64,000 nt of DNA from an uncultured Chitinophagaceae bacterium (GTDB lineage Bacteria > Bacteroidota > Bacteroidia > Chitinophagales > Chitinophagaceae): the NCBI GenBank assembly GCA_936908745.1, contig CAKZFX010000019.1, positions 58,249 to 122,248 on the forward strand, given 5' to 3'. How positions within the stretch are numbered: position 1 is the first letter of the stretch; the number at the start of each line of letters is the position of its first letter. Shown one piece after another: positions 8,523-16,919 of the stretch. A program made the translations under genes and the position numbers. The notes under the pieces are model-generated. The model saw only the letters and a list, made by a program, of their open reading frames with translations, searched no databases and had not been told where the DNA came from.

Positions 8523-10220
8523 ATGCAAAAACGTTGGAACATAGCAAAGGCTGATAAAGACAAGTCAGCCATTCTTCAGCAATCACTAAAGATCAATCCT
8601 GTTATTTGCGATATACTCGTGCAACGCGGCATTGAAAGCTATGATACCGCCAAGGATTTTTTCCGGCCCCAACTCTCCTCTTTACATGATCCCTGGCTGA
8701 TGAAGGACATGGATAAAGCCGTGGACAGGATCTGCAAAGCTATTACCGCTAATGAAAAAATACTGGTATTTGGCGATTATGATGTGGATGGCACCACTTC
8801 GGTAGCCTGTATGTATTTGTTCCTGAAAAAAGTACACAGCAACCTTGATTTTTATATTCCGCATCGCTACCGCGAAGGATATGGTGTAAGTAAAGCCGGT
8901 ATTGATTACGCCAAAGAAAATGGTTTTACCCTGATCATTTCATTGGACTGTGGTATAAAATCGGTTGACCTGATCAGCTATGCAAAAACGCTCGGCGTTG
9001 AGTTTGTTGTGTGTGATCACCATTTGCCGGATGATGTGTTGCCACCGGCTGTTGCCATTTTAAATCCCAAGCAAAAAGATTGTTCGTATCCGTATAAAGA
9101 ACTATGTGGCTGTGGCGTTGGCTTCAAATTGATACAAGCATTGGCGCCGCAGTTTGGCTTGGGTGATGACGCTGTTTATGAGTTCCTTGATCTCGTGGCC
9201 ACCGCCATTGCAGCGGATATTGTGCCTATTACAGGTGAAAACCGTGTGCTCGCTTTTCATGGTGTGAAAAAAGTAAATGAAACACCCAACAGGGGCATCA
9301 GGGCATTGATTGAGCTAAGCGGTTTGAAAACAAGGTTGCATATCAATAACCTTGTGTTTATGATAGCGCCGCGGGTAAATGCGGCCGGCCGTATGGATGA
9401 TGCACGTAAGGCCGTACAGTTGTTTATAGCCGAAAATGACACTGAAGCGTTGAGCTTCGCTGAAATGCTGCATAGCGATAATTCGGACCGTAAAGAGGCC
9501 GATAGCAGCATTACGGTTGAGGCGCTGGCATTGATCAGTGAAAACGAAAGCTGGAGAGGCAGGAAGTCCACATTGGTATACCAGGAGCATTGGCATAAAG
9601 GGGTGGTGGGTATTGTGGCTTCACGGCTGATTGAACATTATTACCGTCCTACGATTGTTTTGACCCGGTCGGGTGATTATGTAGCCGGCAGTGCGAGAAG
9701 TGTTCCGGGGTTTAATTTATATGAAGCGATTCATGCCTGCCGGGAACATTTATTAGGCTATGGTGGCCATTTTGCCGCCGCTGGTATGACCTTAGAAGTT
9801 TCGCAGGTGGATGCCTTCCGGGAAAAATTTGAAGAGATTGTAGCTGCTACAATTGATCCGCAATTGCTGATCCCTGAAATAAATATTGACGCAGAAATTC
9901 AGTTAAGCGATATCAATTGGCCTTTCCATAATATCATCGAACAGATGGAGCCTTTTGGCCCCGAAAACCTGCGCCCGGTATTTATTGCACGCAACGTATT
10001 TGACACCGGTTTTTCTAAGATTGTAAAAGAACAACACCTCCGTTTTTCTGTAAAGCAAGGCAGTACCAGTATCAATGGTATTGGTTTTAACCTGGCAGAT
10101 AAACTGGCCATTCTTCAATTAAAAGCGCCTGTCGATATTGTTTTTAAGATTGAAGAAAATGAATGGAACGATCAGAAAACGCTGCAGATCCGGGTAATTG
10201 ATTGCCGGTTGTCGGAATAA
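8523..10220 (+). CDS. recJ: Single-stranded-DNA-specific 5'-3' exonuclease RecJ
   Basis: 565 residues, the normal RecJ core length. The DHH-family phosphoesterase motifs are in order: VFGDYDVDGTTS (Asp85, Asp87, Asp89; metal ligands), SLDCGIKS, VCDHHLPDD (about residue 165), then the DHHA1 region with APRVNAAGRMDDA and the GGHFAAAGMT motif near residue 420, and a C-terminal OB-fold. It degrades single-stranded DNA 5' to 3' in recombination and mismatch repair. Cytoplasmic. A bidirectional terminator follows 40 bases after the stop. Confidence 0.96.
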   Translation: MQKRWNIAKADKDKSAILQQSLKINPVICDILVQRGIESYDTAKDFFRPQLSSLHDPWLMKDMDKAVDRICKAITANEKILVFGDYDVDGTTSVACMYLFLKKVHSNLDFYIPHRYREGYGVSKAGIDYAKENGFTLIISLDCGIKSVDLISYAKTLGVEFVVCDHHLPDDVLPPAVAILNPKQKDCSYPYKELCGCGVGFKLIQALAPQFGLGDDAVYEFLDLVATAIAADIVPITGENRVLAFHGVKKVNETPNRGIRALIELSGLKTRLHINNLVFMIAPRVNAAGRMDDARKAVQLFIAENDTEALSFAEMLHSDNSDRKEADSSITVEALALISENESWRGRKSTLVYQEHWHKGVVGIVASRLIEHYYRPTIVLTRSGDYVAGSARSVPGFNLYEAIHACREHLLGYGGHFAAAGMTLEVSQVDAFREKFEEIVAATIDPQLLIPEINIDAEIQLSDINWPFHNIIEQMEPFGPENLRPVFIARNVFDTGFSKIVKEQHLRFSVKQGSTSINGIGFNLADKLAILQLKAPVDIVFKIEENEWNDQKTLQIRVIDCRLSE

Positions 10221-10260
10221 TATTTCCCGCAGATCCATCCTATCTATATCTCCTTAAAAT

Positions 10261-10292
10261 AAAAAGGTCTCCCAAACAGGAGACCTTTTTTT
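10261..10292. terminator. Bidirectional terminator between recJ and the giant surface protein gene
   Basis: Stem AAAAAGGTCTCC / GGAGACCTTTTT (10261-10272 with 10279-10290), six-base loop, A run on one side and T run on the other, between two convergent genes. Confidence 0.92.
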
Positions 10293-10309
10293 ATATCACT
10301 GTTATAATC

Positions 10310-13300
10310 TTACTCAGCTATAATAATTGACTTTGTTGCCACCACGCTCCTGTAGTCAACCAACTGCACTCGGTAAGTGCCCGTGGTCAATGTTGCAGGA
10401 ATAGTGATTGACTGGTTGATGAAGTTTACCTGGATATTCATATTGTGCTGGTACACCAACGCACCTGCACTGTTGTAGAACAATAATCCATAGTAACCTG
10501 GTGTCAGGTTCGTCATGCTGAACCGGAAGTCCTGGCCCCTGCGAACAGGAACAGGATATACTACAAACTCATCAGCAATAGAAGCGATCGTGAATGTTTG
10601 CTGATCTCCGTAGGTAGTGCCGCCTGCATTTTTTGCATACGCCCTGAAGTAATAAGTACCGCCTTGTACCAGCCCGGTTACAGAAGCCGTAAACGAAGTG
10701 TTCGTTGTTGCCACCACTTTTGTTCCGTTGCCCGGCGTAAAGCCGTTAATACCGCTGTATTCAAAACCAACTTCTGTAATCACAGAGCAACCGGCGCCCG
10801 TTGTAGAACCTGCCAGTACCACGCTACTGGTAGTGATACCAGTTGCTGTGCCGGTAACAACCACAGGCGTCGTGTTCACACCGCTGCCACTTGCTGCCAC
10901 ATTTACTGCTGCCGCACCGCCACCGCTTACAACGATATTACCATTGTAAGACTGAACGGCCGTTGGAGTGAATTTTACAAACACTGCCTGGTTAAATGCA
11001 CCACCGGTATTTGGCAGTGATAACGTAGCTGTATATGTACCACCTGAAGTAGTTGAGTATGTATAACCCGCTAATGCAGCTACTGTAACCGCTCCGTTTC
11101 CAAGACCTGTGCTGCTGATCACAAATGAATTTGGACCGGCTGTTGTGTTGGTACAAACAGCACCGAACGCTGTCAATGCAGTTACGTTCAGTGTCGGAGA
11201 AGCTGTGGTAAACGATTGCTGTGCGCCGTATGTTGTACCACCAGCGTTTGTTGCATATGCATGATAATAATAAGTAGTAGAAGCTGCCAACCCGCTTACG
11301 GCAGAACTGAAGTTGCCACCGCTCACGTTGGTCGAAGCTACCTGCGTACCTGTTCCATTAGGGAAACCGTTGGTTATGCTGTATTCGATACCATATACTG
11401 TAACAGCAGAACATCCGATAGCTGTGATGCTGCCAGCCAATGTTGCAGAAGAAGTAGTGATAGCAGAAGCTGTACCTGTTGTTACAGTTGCCGCCATATT
11501 CACACCTGCACCGCTTGCAGCTACGTTTGTAGTTGACGCTGTACCGCCACCCGTTACAGGAATGTTGCCGTTATAAGACTGAACAGCAGTTGGCGTAAAT
11601 CTTACAAATACCTGTTGAGTATAAGTACCGCCTGCCTGTGTCAATGTTAATGAAGCTGTATAAGTACCACCTGATGTTGTAGAGAATGTATAACCAGCCA
11701 GCGGGCCTACAACGATGTTTGCATTGGTCAGGTTGGTACCATTTAATGTAAACGAATTAGGACCACCTGTTGTGTTGATACAAATATTACCAAAAGCTGT
11801 CAGCGCAGTTGCTGTGATAAGCGGGTTAGGTGATAATGTCGTGAATGACAATTCTGCGCCATACGCCGTGCCGCCACCGTTAGTCGCATAAGCATGATAA
11901 TAATAAGTAACGCCCTGTGCCAATCCAGACAGTGCAGAACTAAAGTTGCCGCTTGCAAGGTTAGTAGAAGCGACTGCTGTACCTGTTCCGTTTACAAAAC
12001 CAGGAGTTGTGCTGTATTCAATACCATAGGCAGTTACCGCCGAGCAGCCATCCGATGAAATAGAACCAGCAACTGTTGCCGAGTTAATAGTGATAGCCGA
12101 AGCTGCACCAGAAGTAACCGCAGGCAATGTGTTGATACCAGCGCCACTTGCAGCCACATTAACAGGTGAAGAAGCACCGCCTCCGCTTACAACGATATTA
12201 CCGCTATAAGACTGAACAGCCACAGGAGTAAATCTCACAAATACTTGTTGTGAGAAAGAACCACCTGCTTGTGTCAAGGTCAATGTGGAAGTATATGTAC
12301 CACCTGAAGTAGTTGAATAGGTAAACCCTGGTAATGCGGCCACAGCCACATTCGCTGCTGTCAGGTTAGTACCCGTAATAGTAAATGAATTAGGACCGGC
12401 TGTTGTATTGATACAAACATTACCAAAGGCTGTTAATGCGGTTGCAGTTAAAGATGGAACTGCTGCGCCGCAAAGATTCGCTGCTGTTGCGCTGTTTCTT
12501 GGCAGTACTAATAATACTTCAAAGTCTGCGCTATTATCATTTGTTTCTACACAACCATTATTTTTCCTGAACATTGATTTTGTATTATCAATGCCCGTGG
12601 GGTTTAATACTGTTCCTTCGCCACAAGTAGCCGTTGTGCCATAACCCAAAACATCTACGACCGTAGCACCTGAACAAGCGGTTGTTCCGTTCAGTGGTGT
12701 GTTATTATTAACAAGGGCTACTTTACCTGCTGTACCACTCAAGTTGACTCCCGTGTTGGTAAAATCAGGAGTTGGTAATGCAATACCAGTTGCACCTGTT
12801 GCCAAAGCAATTAAGTAATATTTACCCGGAGCGATAGTTGTAGATGACGGAATAGTAGTTACTGCCCAGTTACCGCTACCAGTTGGACCAGTTGCCGAAG
12901 CATATTGAATGCTCCATCCGCTGATGTCAACAGTGTTTGTTGACCTGTTAAATAACTCAACAAAATCCTGGTTGTAAGTGGCAGAAGCATTACCGCCACC
13001 ACCATATACCTGGCTGATCACCACACCACCTGTTGTCGGGGTAGTTGACGTGGTCGTGAATGAAGACTCAGTGCTATAACTTGTGCCTGCACCATTCGTT
13101 GCATACGCATGGTAATAATAAGTAGTACCAGCAGTTAATGCTGAAAGAGCAGAACTGAAGTTGCCACCTGCTAAGTTAGTGGACGCAACCGCTGTACCTG
13201 TTCCGTTGGCAAAACCGGGTGTTGTGCTGTATTCAATACCATATACTGTAACAGCGGAACAACCATTGGCTGAAATAGAACCCGCTACTGTTGCTGTTGT

Positions 13301-16300
13301 TTGCGTAATTGCCGAAGCCGCACCCCCACTAACCGTTGGCAATGTATTGATACCTGCACCGCTCGCCGCTACGTTTACTGCCGCTGTGATGCCACCACCA
13401 TTCACCACAATGTTTCCATTGTAAGACTGAACAGCCGTTGGATCAAATTTTACAAAAATTTGTTGTGAGTAGGTACCGCCCGTTTGTGTCAATGATAAAG
13501 TAGTAGTGTATGTACCACCGGAAGTAGTTGAATAGGTAAAGCCTGGCAATGCAGCAACGGTAACGTTAGCTGTAGTCAGGTTTGTACCATTAATAGTAAA
13601 TGAATTAGGGCCACCTGTTGTATTGATACAAACATTACCAAATGCAGCCAATGCAGTTGTTGTGATAGCCGGGTTAGGCGTTGCCGTTGTAAAGCTCAAT
13701 TCAGTGCCATAAGACGTGCCACCACTGTTTGTTGCATACGCATGATAATAATAAGTAGTGCCTTGTGTCAAACTACCCAGTGCAGAAGTAAAGTTGCCTC
13801 CTGAAAGGTTGGTGGAAACTATCGCTGTACCCGTTCCATTAGCAAAACCAGCAGTTGTGCTGTATTCAATGCCATAAGCCGTTACAGAAGAACAACCATT
13901 GGCGGTAATAGAACCGGCTACTGTAGCTGAGTTCAGCGTGATAGCCGAAGCTGCGCCAGATGCAACTGAAGGCAATGTATTGATACCTGCGCCGTTTGCT
14001 GCCACATTAACAGATGCAGAAGCGCCACCGCCACTAACAACGATATTGCCATTATAAGACTGAACCGCTGTAGGGTTGAATTTCACAAATACTTGTTGTG
14101 AATAGGCGCCACCCGGTTGTGTCAATGATAAAGTAGCAGTATATGTACCACCGGATGTGGTTGAGTATGTAAAGCCCGGTAACGCTGCAACAGCCACATT
14201 CGCCGTTGTCAGGTTAGTTCCCGTAATAGTAAATGAGTTTGGACCAGCTTCTGTATTGATACAAACGTTTCCAAATGCTGTCAATGCGGTTGCAGATAAA
14301 GCTGGAACCGCTGCACCACATACATTAGCAGTTGTTGCGCTGTTTCTTGGCGCTGGCGCTAATATTTCAAAGTCAGCGCTATTATCATTTGTTTCGGTAC
14401 AGCCGTTATTTTTTCTGAACGCTGCCAATATAGTGCTGATGTTGCCGGTAGGTCCGGTACCCTCAAAGCAGTTGGCAGTTGTACCAAAACCTACAAGGTC
14501 AATATAATTTGATGCTGTAGGGCAACCTGATAAAGCAGTCGTTCCATTTACCAAAGCAATCTTTCCTGCAGCAGCTGCCATGTTAAGAGCCGGGGTTGTC
14601 ACATGATCTACAGCCGGTAAAGCAATACCGTTTGCACCGTTAGCACTTACCTGTACTAAATAATATCCACCTGCCGGAATAGTAATGGCCGGTAATGGAG
14701 CAACATTCCAGTTTCCTGTTCCAGTTGCAGAAGTATATTGAAGCGTATAGCCAACAGGCAAACTGATAGATGAAGTAGTTCTGTTGAAAAGTTCAACGTA
14801 ATCCGCAATATAAGTAGCGCCTGCATTTCCACCAGCGCCATATACCTGGCTGATCACAATACCTGTGATAGAAACTGTTGTTGTTGTAAACGAACCTTCA
14901 GTGCTATAACTTGTACCTGCTCCATTCGTTGCATACGCATGGTAATAATAAGTAGTGCCGGCAGTTAATGCTGAAAGAGCAGAACTGAAGTTGTTACCAC
15001 TTAAGTTAGTTGAAGGAACTGCCGTACCTGTTCCGTTTGCAAAACCAGCTGTTGTACTGTACTCGATACCATATGCCGTAACAGTTGAGCAACCATTAGC
15101 AGAAATAGTACCCGGCACCGTTGCGGTTGTTTGTGCAATTGCAGTCGGTGTACCTGCAGTTACAGTTGGCAATGTATTGATACCTGCGCCGCTTGCAGCT
15201 ACGTTTACTGCAGCTGTGATGCCACCACCATTTACCACAATGTTTCCATTGTAAGACTGAACAGCCGTTGGATCAAATTTTACAAAAATTTGTTGTGAGT
15301 AGGTACCGCCCGTTTGTGTCAATGATAAAGTAGTAGTGTATGTACCACCGGAAGTAGTTGAATAGGTAAAGCCTGGCAATGCAGCAACGGTAACGTTAGC
15401 TGTAGTCAGGTTTGTACCATTAATAGTAAATGAATTAGGGCCACCTGTTGTATTGATACAAACATTACCAAATGCAGCCAATGCAGTTGTTGTGATAGCC
15501 GGGTTAGGCGTTGCCGTTGTAAAACTCATTTCAGCACCGTAAGCAGTACCGCCGCTATTCGTTGCGTAAGCATGATAATAATAAGTAGTGCCTTGTGTCA
15601 AACTACCCAATGCCGAAGTAAAGTTGCCACCTGAAAGGTTGGTGGAAACTACCGCTGTCCCAGTTCCGTTTGTAAAACCAGCTGTGGTACTGTATTCAAT
15701 ACCATAAGCAGTAACAGAAGAACAACCATTGGCTGAAATAGAACCTGCTACCGTAGCTGAGTTCAGCGTAATAGCTGAAGCTGCACCAGAAGTAACAGTA
15801 GGGGTTGAATTAACACCTGCACCGGCAGCCGCTACATTCACAGATGAAGAAGCACCACCGCCAGCAACCACAATGTTGCCGCTATAAGATTGAGCAGCCG
15901 TTGGGTTGAATTTCACAAACACCTGTTGTGAATAAGCACCACCCGGTTGTGTCAATGACAAACTAGTAGTGTAAGTACCCCCTGAAGTAGTTGAGTATGT
16001 AAAACCCGGTAACGCCGCAACAGTCACATTCGCTGTTGTCAGGTTTGTACCTGTAATGGTAAATGAATTAGGGCCAGCTTCTGTATTGATACAAACGTTG
16101 TTGAAGTTGGTAAGAGCGGAAGCGGATAAAGAAGGAGTAGCAGCACCAGATGGTGTTACATCCTCCCATGTGCTTCCCACTAAAATTGCATCAATTTGCT
16201 GAGTAGATGCATTTCCTGCAGCACCTTGTCTGAGATAAATCGCAGCAGCCGAAGTTCCGTCCGTAACTGCACCTGTTACATTCGCAATTGTTGCAGTCGT

Positions 16301-16864
16301 TTCAGAACCACCCAGCGCCGGATTAACCCATAAATTAACAACATCATCAGTAGTTGTTGCCGTATTAAAAATATAATTGGCTACAATAAAATAAGTAGTT
16401 CCAAAAGTTCTGGAGGTTGCTTCATATGTTATTGCTCCTGTAGCCTTGCTTATACCCAAGAAATAACCACCAGCTCCATCAGACTTTGCATATATTCTTA
16501 ATGGGAAGATTGAACTTGTTTGAAAAAGTCCAATAAAGTAATCACCGCCCGTCTGCGCTGCACTTACGTTAAGGAGGAAAGACATATATGCAGAGCCAGA
16601 AGAAATGGCTGTGAATGTCCTGTTTACATCTTCACCGGAGGTCGTCATTGTTGTTGCATTGCCCACTCCCGAACCCGGATGCCCTGAATAGGTAAGGCCT
16701 GGAGCAGTTACAGTGATTGCATTTGTGCCAGCACCTGAATGTGCTGACCAGCCATTTGCCGTTAACAATTGACCTGCAGTATAGCTGAAGTTTTCGGTTA
16801 ATACCTGACCAAAAGAAAAACTAACTGTAAATAATAGAACTAAAAAAATGTAAATTTTTTTCAT
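10310..16864 (-). CDS. Giant T9SS-secreted repeat protein with two lamin-tail domains
   Basis: 2184 residues. Signal peptide ends SFSFGQ. Residues about 20-240 form a LamG/jelly-roll-like domain (TENFSYTAGQLL). Then come seven alternating pairs of an Ig-like module A (recognised by GPNSFTI, GFTYSTTSGGTY, QSYNGNIVV) and an FN3-like module B (SATVAGSI, YGIEYSTT, TYYYHAYATN). Two lamin-tail domains (VVISQVYG...DFVELFNR) interrupt the array at about 668-841 and 1281-1465. Residues about 2100-2184 (VYPVPVRRGQDF to SIIIAE) are a type A T9SS sorting domain, so the protein should be exported and attached to the surface. LTDs often accompany extracellular nucleases. It is last in the run TonB receptor - DUF5689 - DUF5689, with a hairpin before it. 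The modules are nearly identical at DNA level, with one exact 290-bp duplication. Function unknown. Confidence 0.88.
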   Translation of the reverse strand: MKKIYIFLVLLFTVSFSFGQVLTENFSYTAGQLLTANGWSAHSGAGTNAITVTAPGLTYSGHPGSGVGNATTMTTSGEDVNRTFTAISSGSAYMSFLLNVSAAQTGGDYFIGLFQTSSIFPLRIYAKSDGAGGYFLGISKATGAITYEATSRTFGTTYFIVANYIFNTATTTDDVVNLWVNPALGGSETTATIANVTGAVTDGTSAAAIYLRQGAAGNASTQQIDAILVGSTWEDVTPSGAATPSLSASALTNFNNVCINTEAGPNSFTITGTNLTTANVTVAALPGFTYSTTSGGTYTTSLSLTQPGGAYSQQVFVKFNPTAAQSYSGNIVVAGGGASSSVNVAAAGAGVNSTPTVTSGAASAITLNSATVAGSISANGCSSVTAYGIEYSTTAGFTNGTGTAVVSTNLSGGNFTSALGSLTQGTTYYYHAYATNSGGTAYGAEMSFTTATPNPAITTTALAAFGNVCINTTGGPNSFTINGTNLTTANVTVAALPGFTYSTTSGGTYTTTLSLTQTGGTYSQQIFVKFDPTAVQSYNGNIVVNGGGITAAVNVAASGAGINTLPTVTAGTPTAIAQTTATVPGTISANGCSTVTAYGIEYSTTAGFANGTGTAVPSTNLSGNNFSSALSALTAGTTYYYHAYATNGAGTSYSTEGSFTTTTVSITGIVISQVYGAGGNAGATYIADYVELFNRTTSSISLPVGYTLQYTSATGTGNWNVAPLPAITIPAGGYYLVQVSANGANGIALPAVDHVTTPALNMAAAAGKIALVNGTTALSGCPTASNYIDLVGFGTTANCFEGTGPTGNISTILAAFRKNNGCTETNDNSADFEILAPAPRNSATTANVCGAAVPALSATALTAFGNVCINTEAGPNSFTITGTNLTTANVAVAALPGFTYSTTSGGTYTATLSLTQPGGAYSQQVFVKFNPTAVQSYNGNIVVSGGGASASVNVAANGAGINTLPSVASGAASAITLNSATVAGSITANGCSSVTAYGIEYSTTAGFANGTGTAIVSTNLSGGNFTSALGSLTQGTTYYYHAYATNSGGTSYGTELSFTTATPNPAITTTALAAFGNVCINTTGGPNSFTINGTNLTTANVTVAALPGFTYSTTSGGTYTTTLSLTQTGGTYSQQIFVKFDPTAVQSYNGNIVVNGGGITAAVNVAASGAGINTLPTVSGGAASAITQTTATVAGSISANGCSAVTVYGIEYSTTPGFANGTGTAVASTNLAGGNFSSALSALTAGTTYYYHAYATNGAGTSYSTESSFTTTSTTPTTGGVVISQVYGGGGNASATYNQDFVELFNRSTNTVDISGWSIQYASATGPTGSGNWAVTTIPSSTTIAPGKYYLIALATGATGIALPTPDFTNTGVNLSGTAGKVALVNNNTPLNGTTACSGATVVDVLGYGTTATCGEGTVLNPTGIDNTKSMFRKNNGCVETNDNSADFEVLLVLPRNSATAANLCGAAVPSLTATALTAFGNVCINTTAGPNSFTITGTNLTAANVAVAALPGFTYSTTSGGTYTSTLTLTQAGGSFSQQVFVRFTPVAVQSYSGNIVVSGGGASSPVNVAASGAGINTLPAVTSGAASAITINSATVAGSISSDGCSAVTAYGIEYSTTPGFVNGTGTAVASTNLASGNFSSALSGLAQGVTYYYHAYATNGGGTAYGAELSFTTLSPNPLITATALTAFGNICINTTGGPNSFTLNGTNLTNANIVVGPLAGYTFSTTSGGTYTASLTLTQAGGTYTQQVFVRFTPTAVQSYNGNIPVTGGGTASTTNVAASGAGVNMAATVTTGTASAITTSSATLAGSITAIGCSAVTVYGIEYSITNGFPNGTGTQVASTNVSGGNFSSAVSGLAASTTYYYHAYATNAGGTTYGAQQSFTTASPTLNVTALTAFGAVCTNTTAGPNSFVISSTGLGNGAVTVAALAGYTYSTTSGGTYTATLSLPNTGGAFNQAVFVKFTPTAVQSYNGNIVVSGGGAAAVNVAASGSGVNTTPVVVTGTATGITTSSVVLAGSTTGAGCSVITEVGFEYSGINGFTPGNGTKVVATTNTSFTASVTGLVQGGTYYFRAYAKNAGGTTYGDQQTFTIASIADEFVVYPVPVRRGQDFRFSMTNLTPGYYGLLFYNSAGALVYQHNMNIQVNFINQSITIPATLTTGTYRVQLVDYRSVVATKSIIIAE
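13404..13693. repeat. 290-bp direct repeat, copy 1 (inside the giant gene)
   Basis: Base-for-base identical to 15234-15523, offset 1830 bp, by line-by-line comparison. It covers most of one Ig-like A module. The exactness, against diverged flanks, points to recent duplication or gene conversion. Confidence 0.95.
15234..15523. repeat. 290-bp direct repeat, copy 2 (inside the giant gene)
   Basis: Second copy of the exact repeat at 13404-13693. Identity breaks at C/T on one side (13403 versus 15233) and G/A on the other (13694 versus 15524). Confidence 0.95.
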
Positions 16865-16882
16865 AACTACGTTTTAAACTAA

Positions 16883-16912
16883 ATAGCGGCAACCATTATA
16901 AGTTGCCGCTAT
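16883..16912 (-). terminator. Intergenic hairpin between DUF5689 gene and giant T9SS gene
   Basis: Eleven-base-pair perfect stem ATAGCGGCAAC/GTTGCCGCTAT with an eight-base loop, followed on the minus strand by a weak T-rich stretch. It may terminate or attenuate transcription entering the 10310-16864 gene, or stabilise the upstream mRNA end. Confidence 0.55.
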
Positions 16913-16919
16913 AATTATT

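Noticed and set aside
10310..16864. Regularly repeated sequence that could suggest a CRISPR array or several plus-strand ORFs (for example 11313-11576, 13161-13424, 14955-15254).
   Set aside because: The repeats are about 290-330 bp modules within one long minus-strand reading frame with signal peptide and sorting domain; plus-strand frames are antisense shadows.
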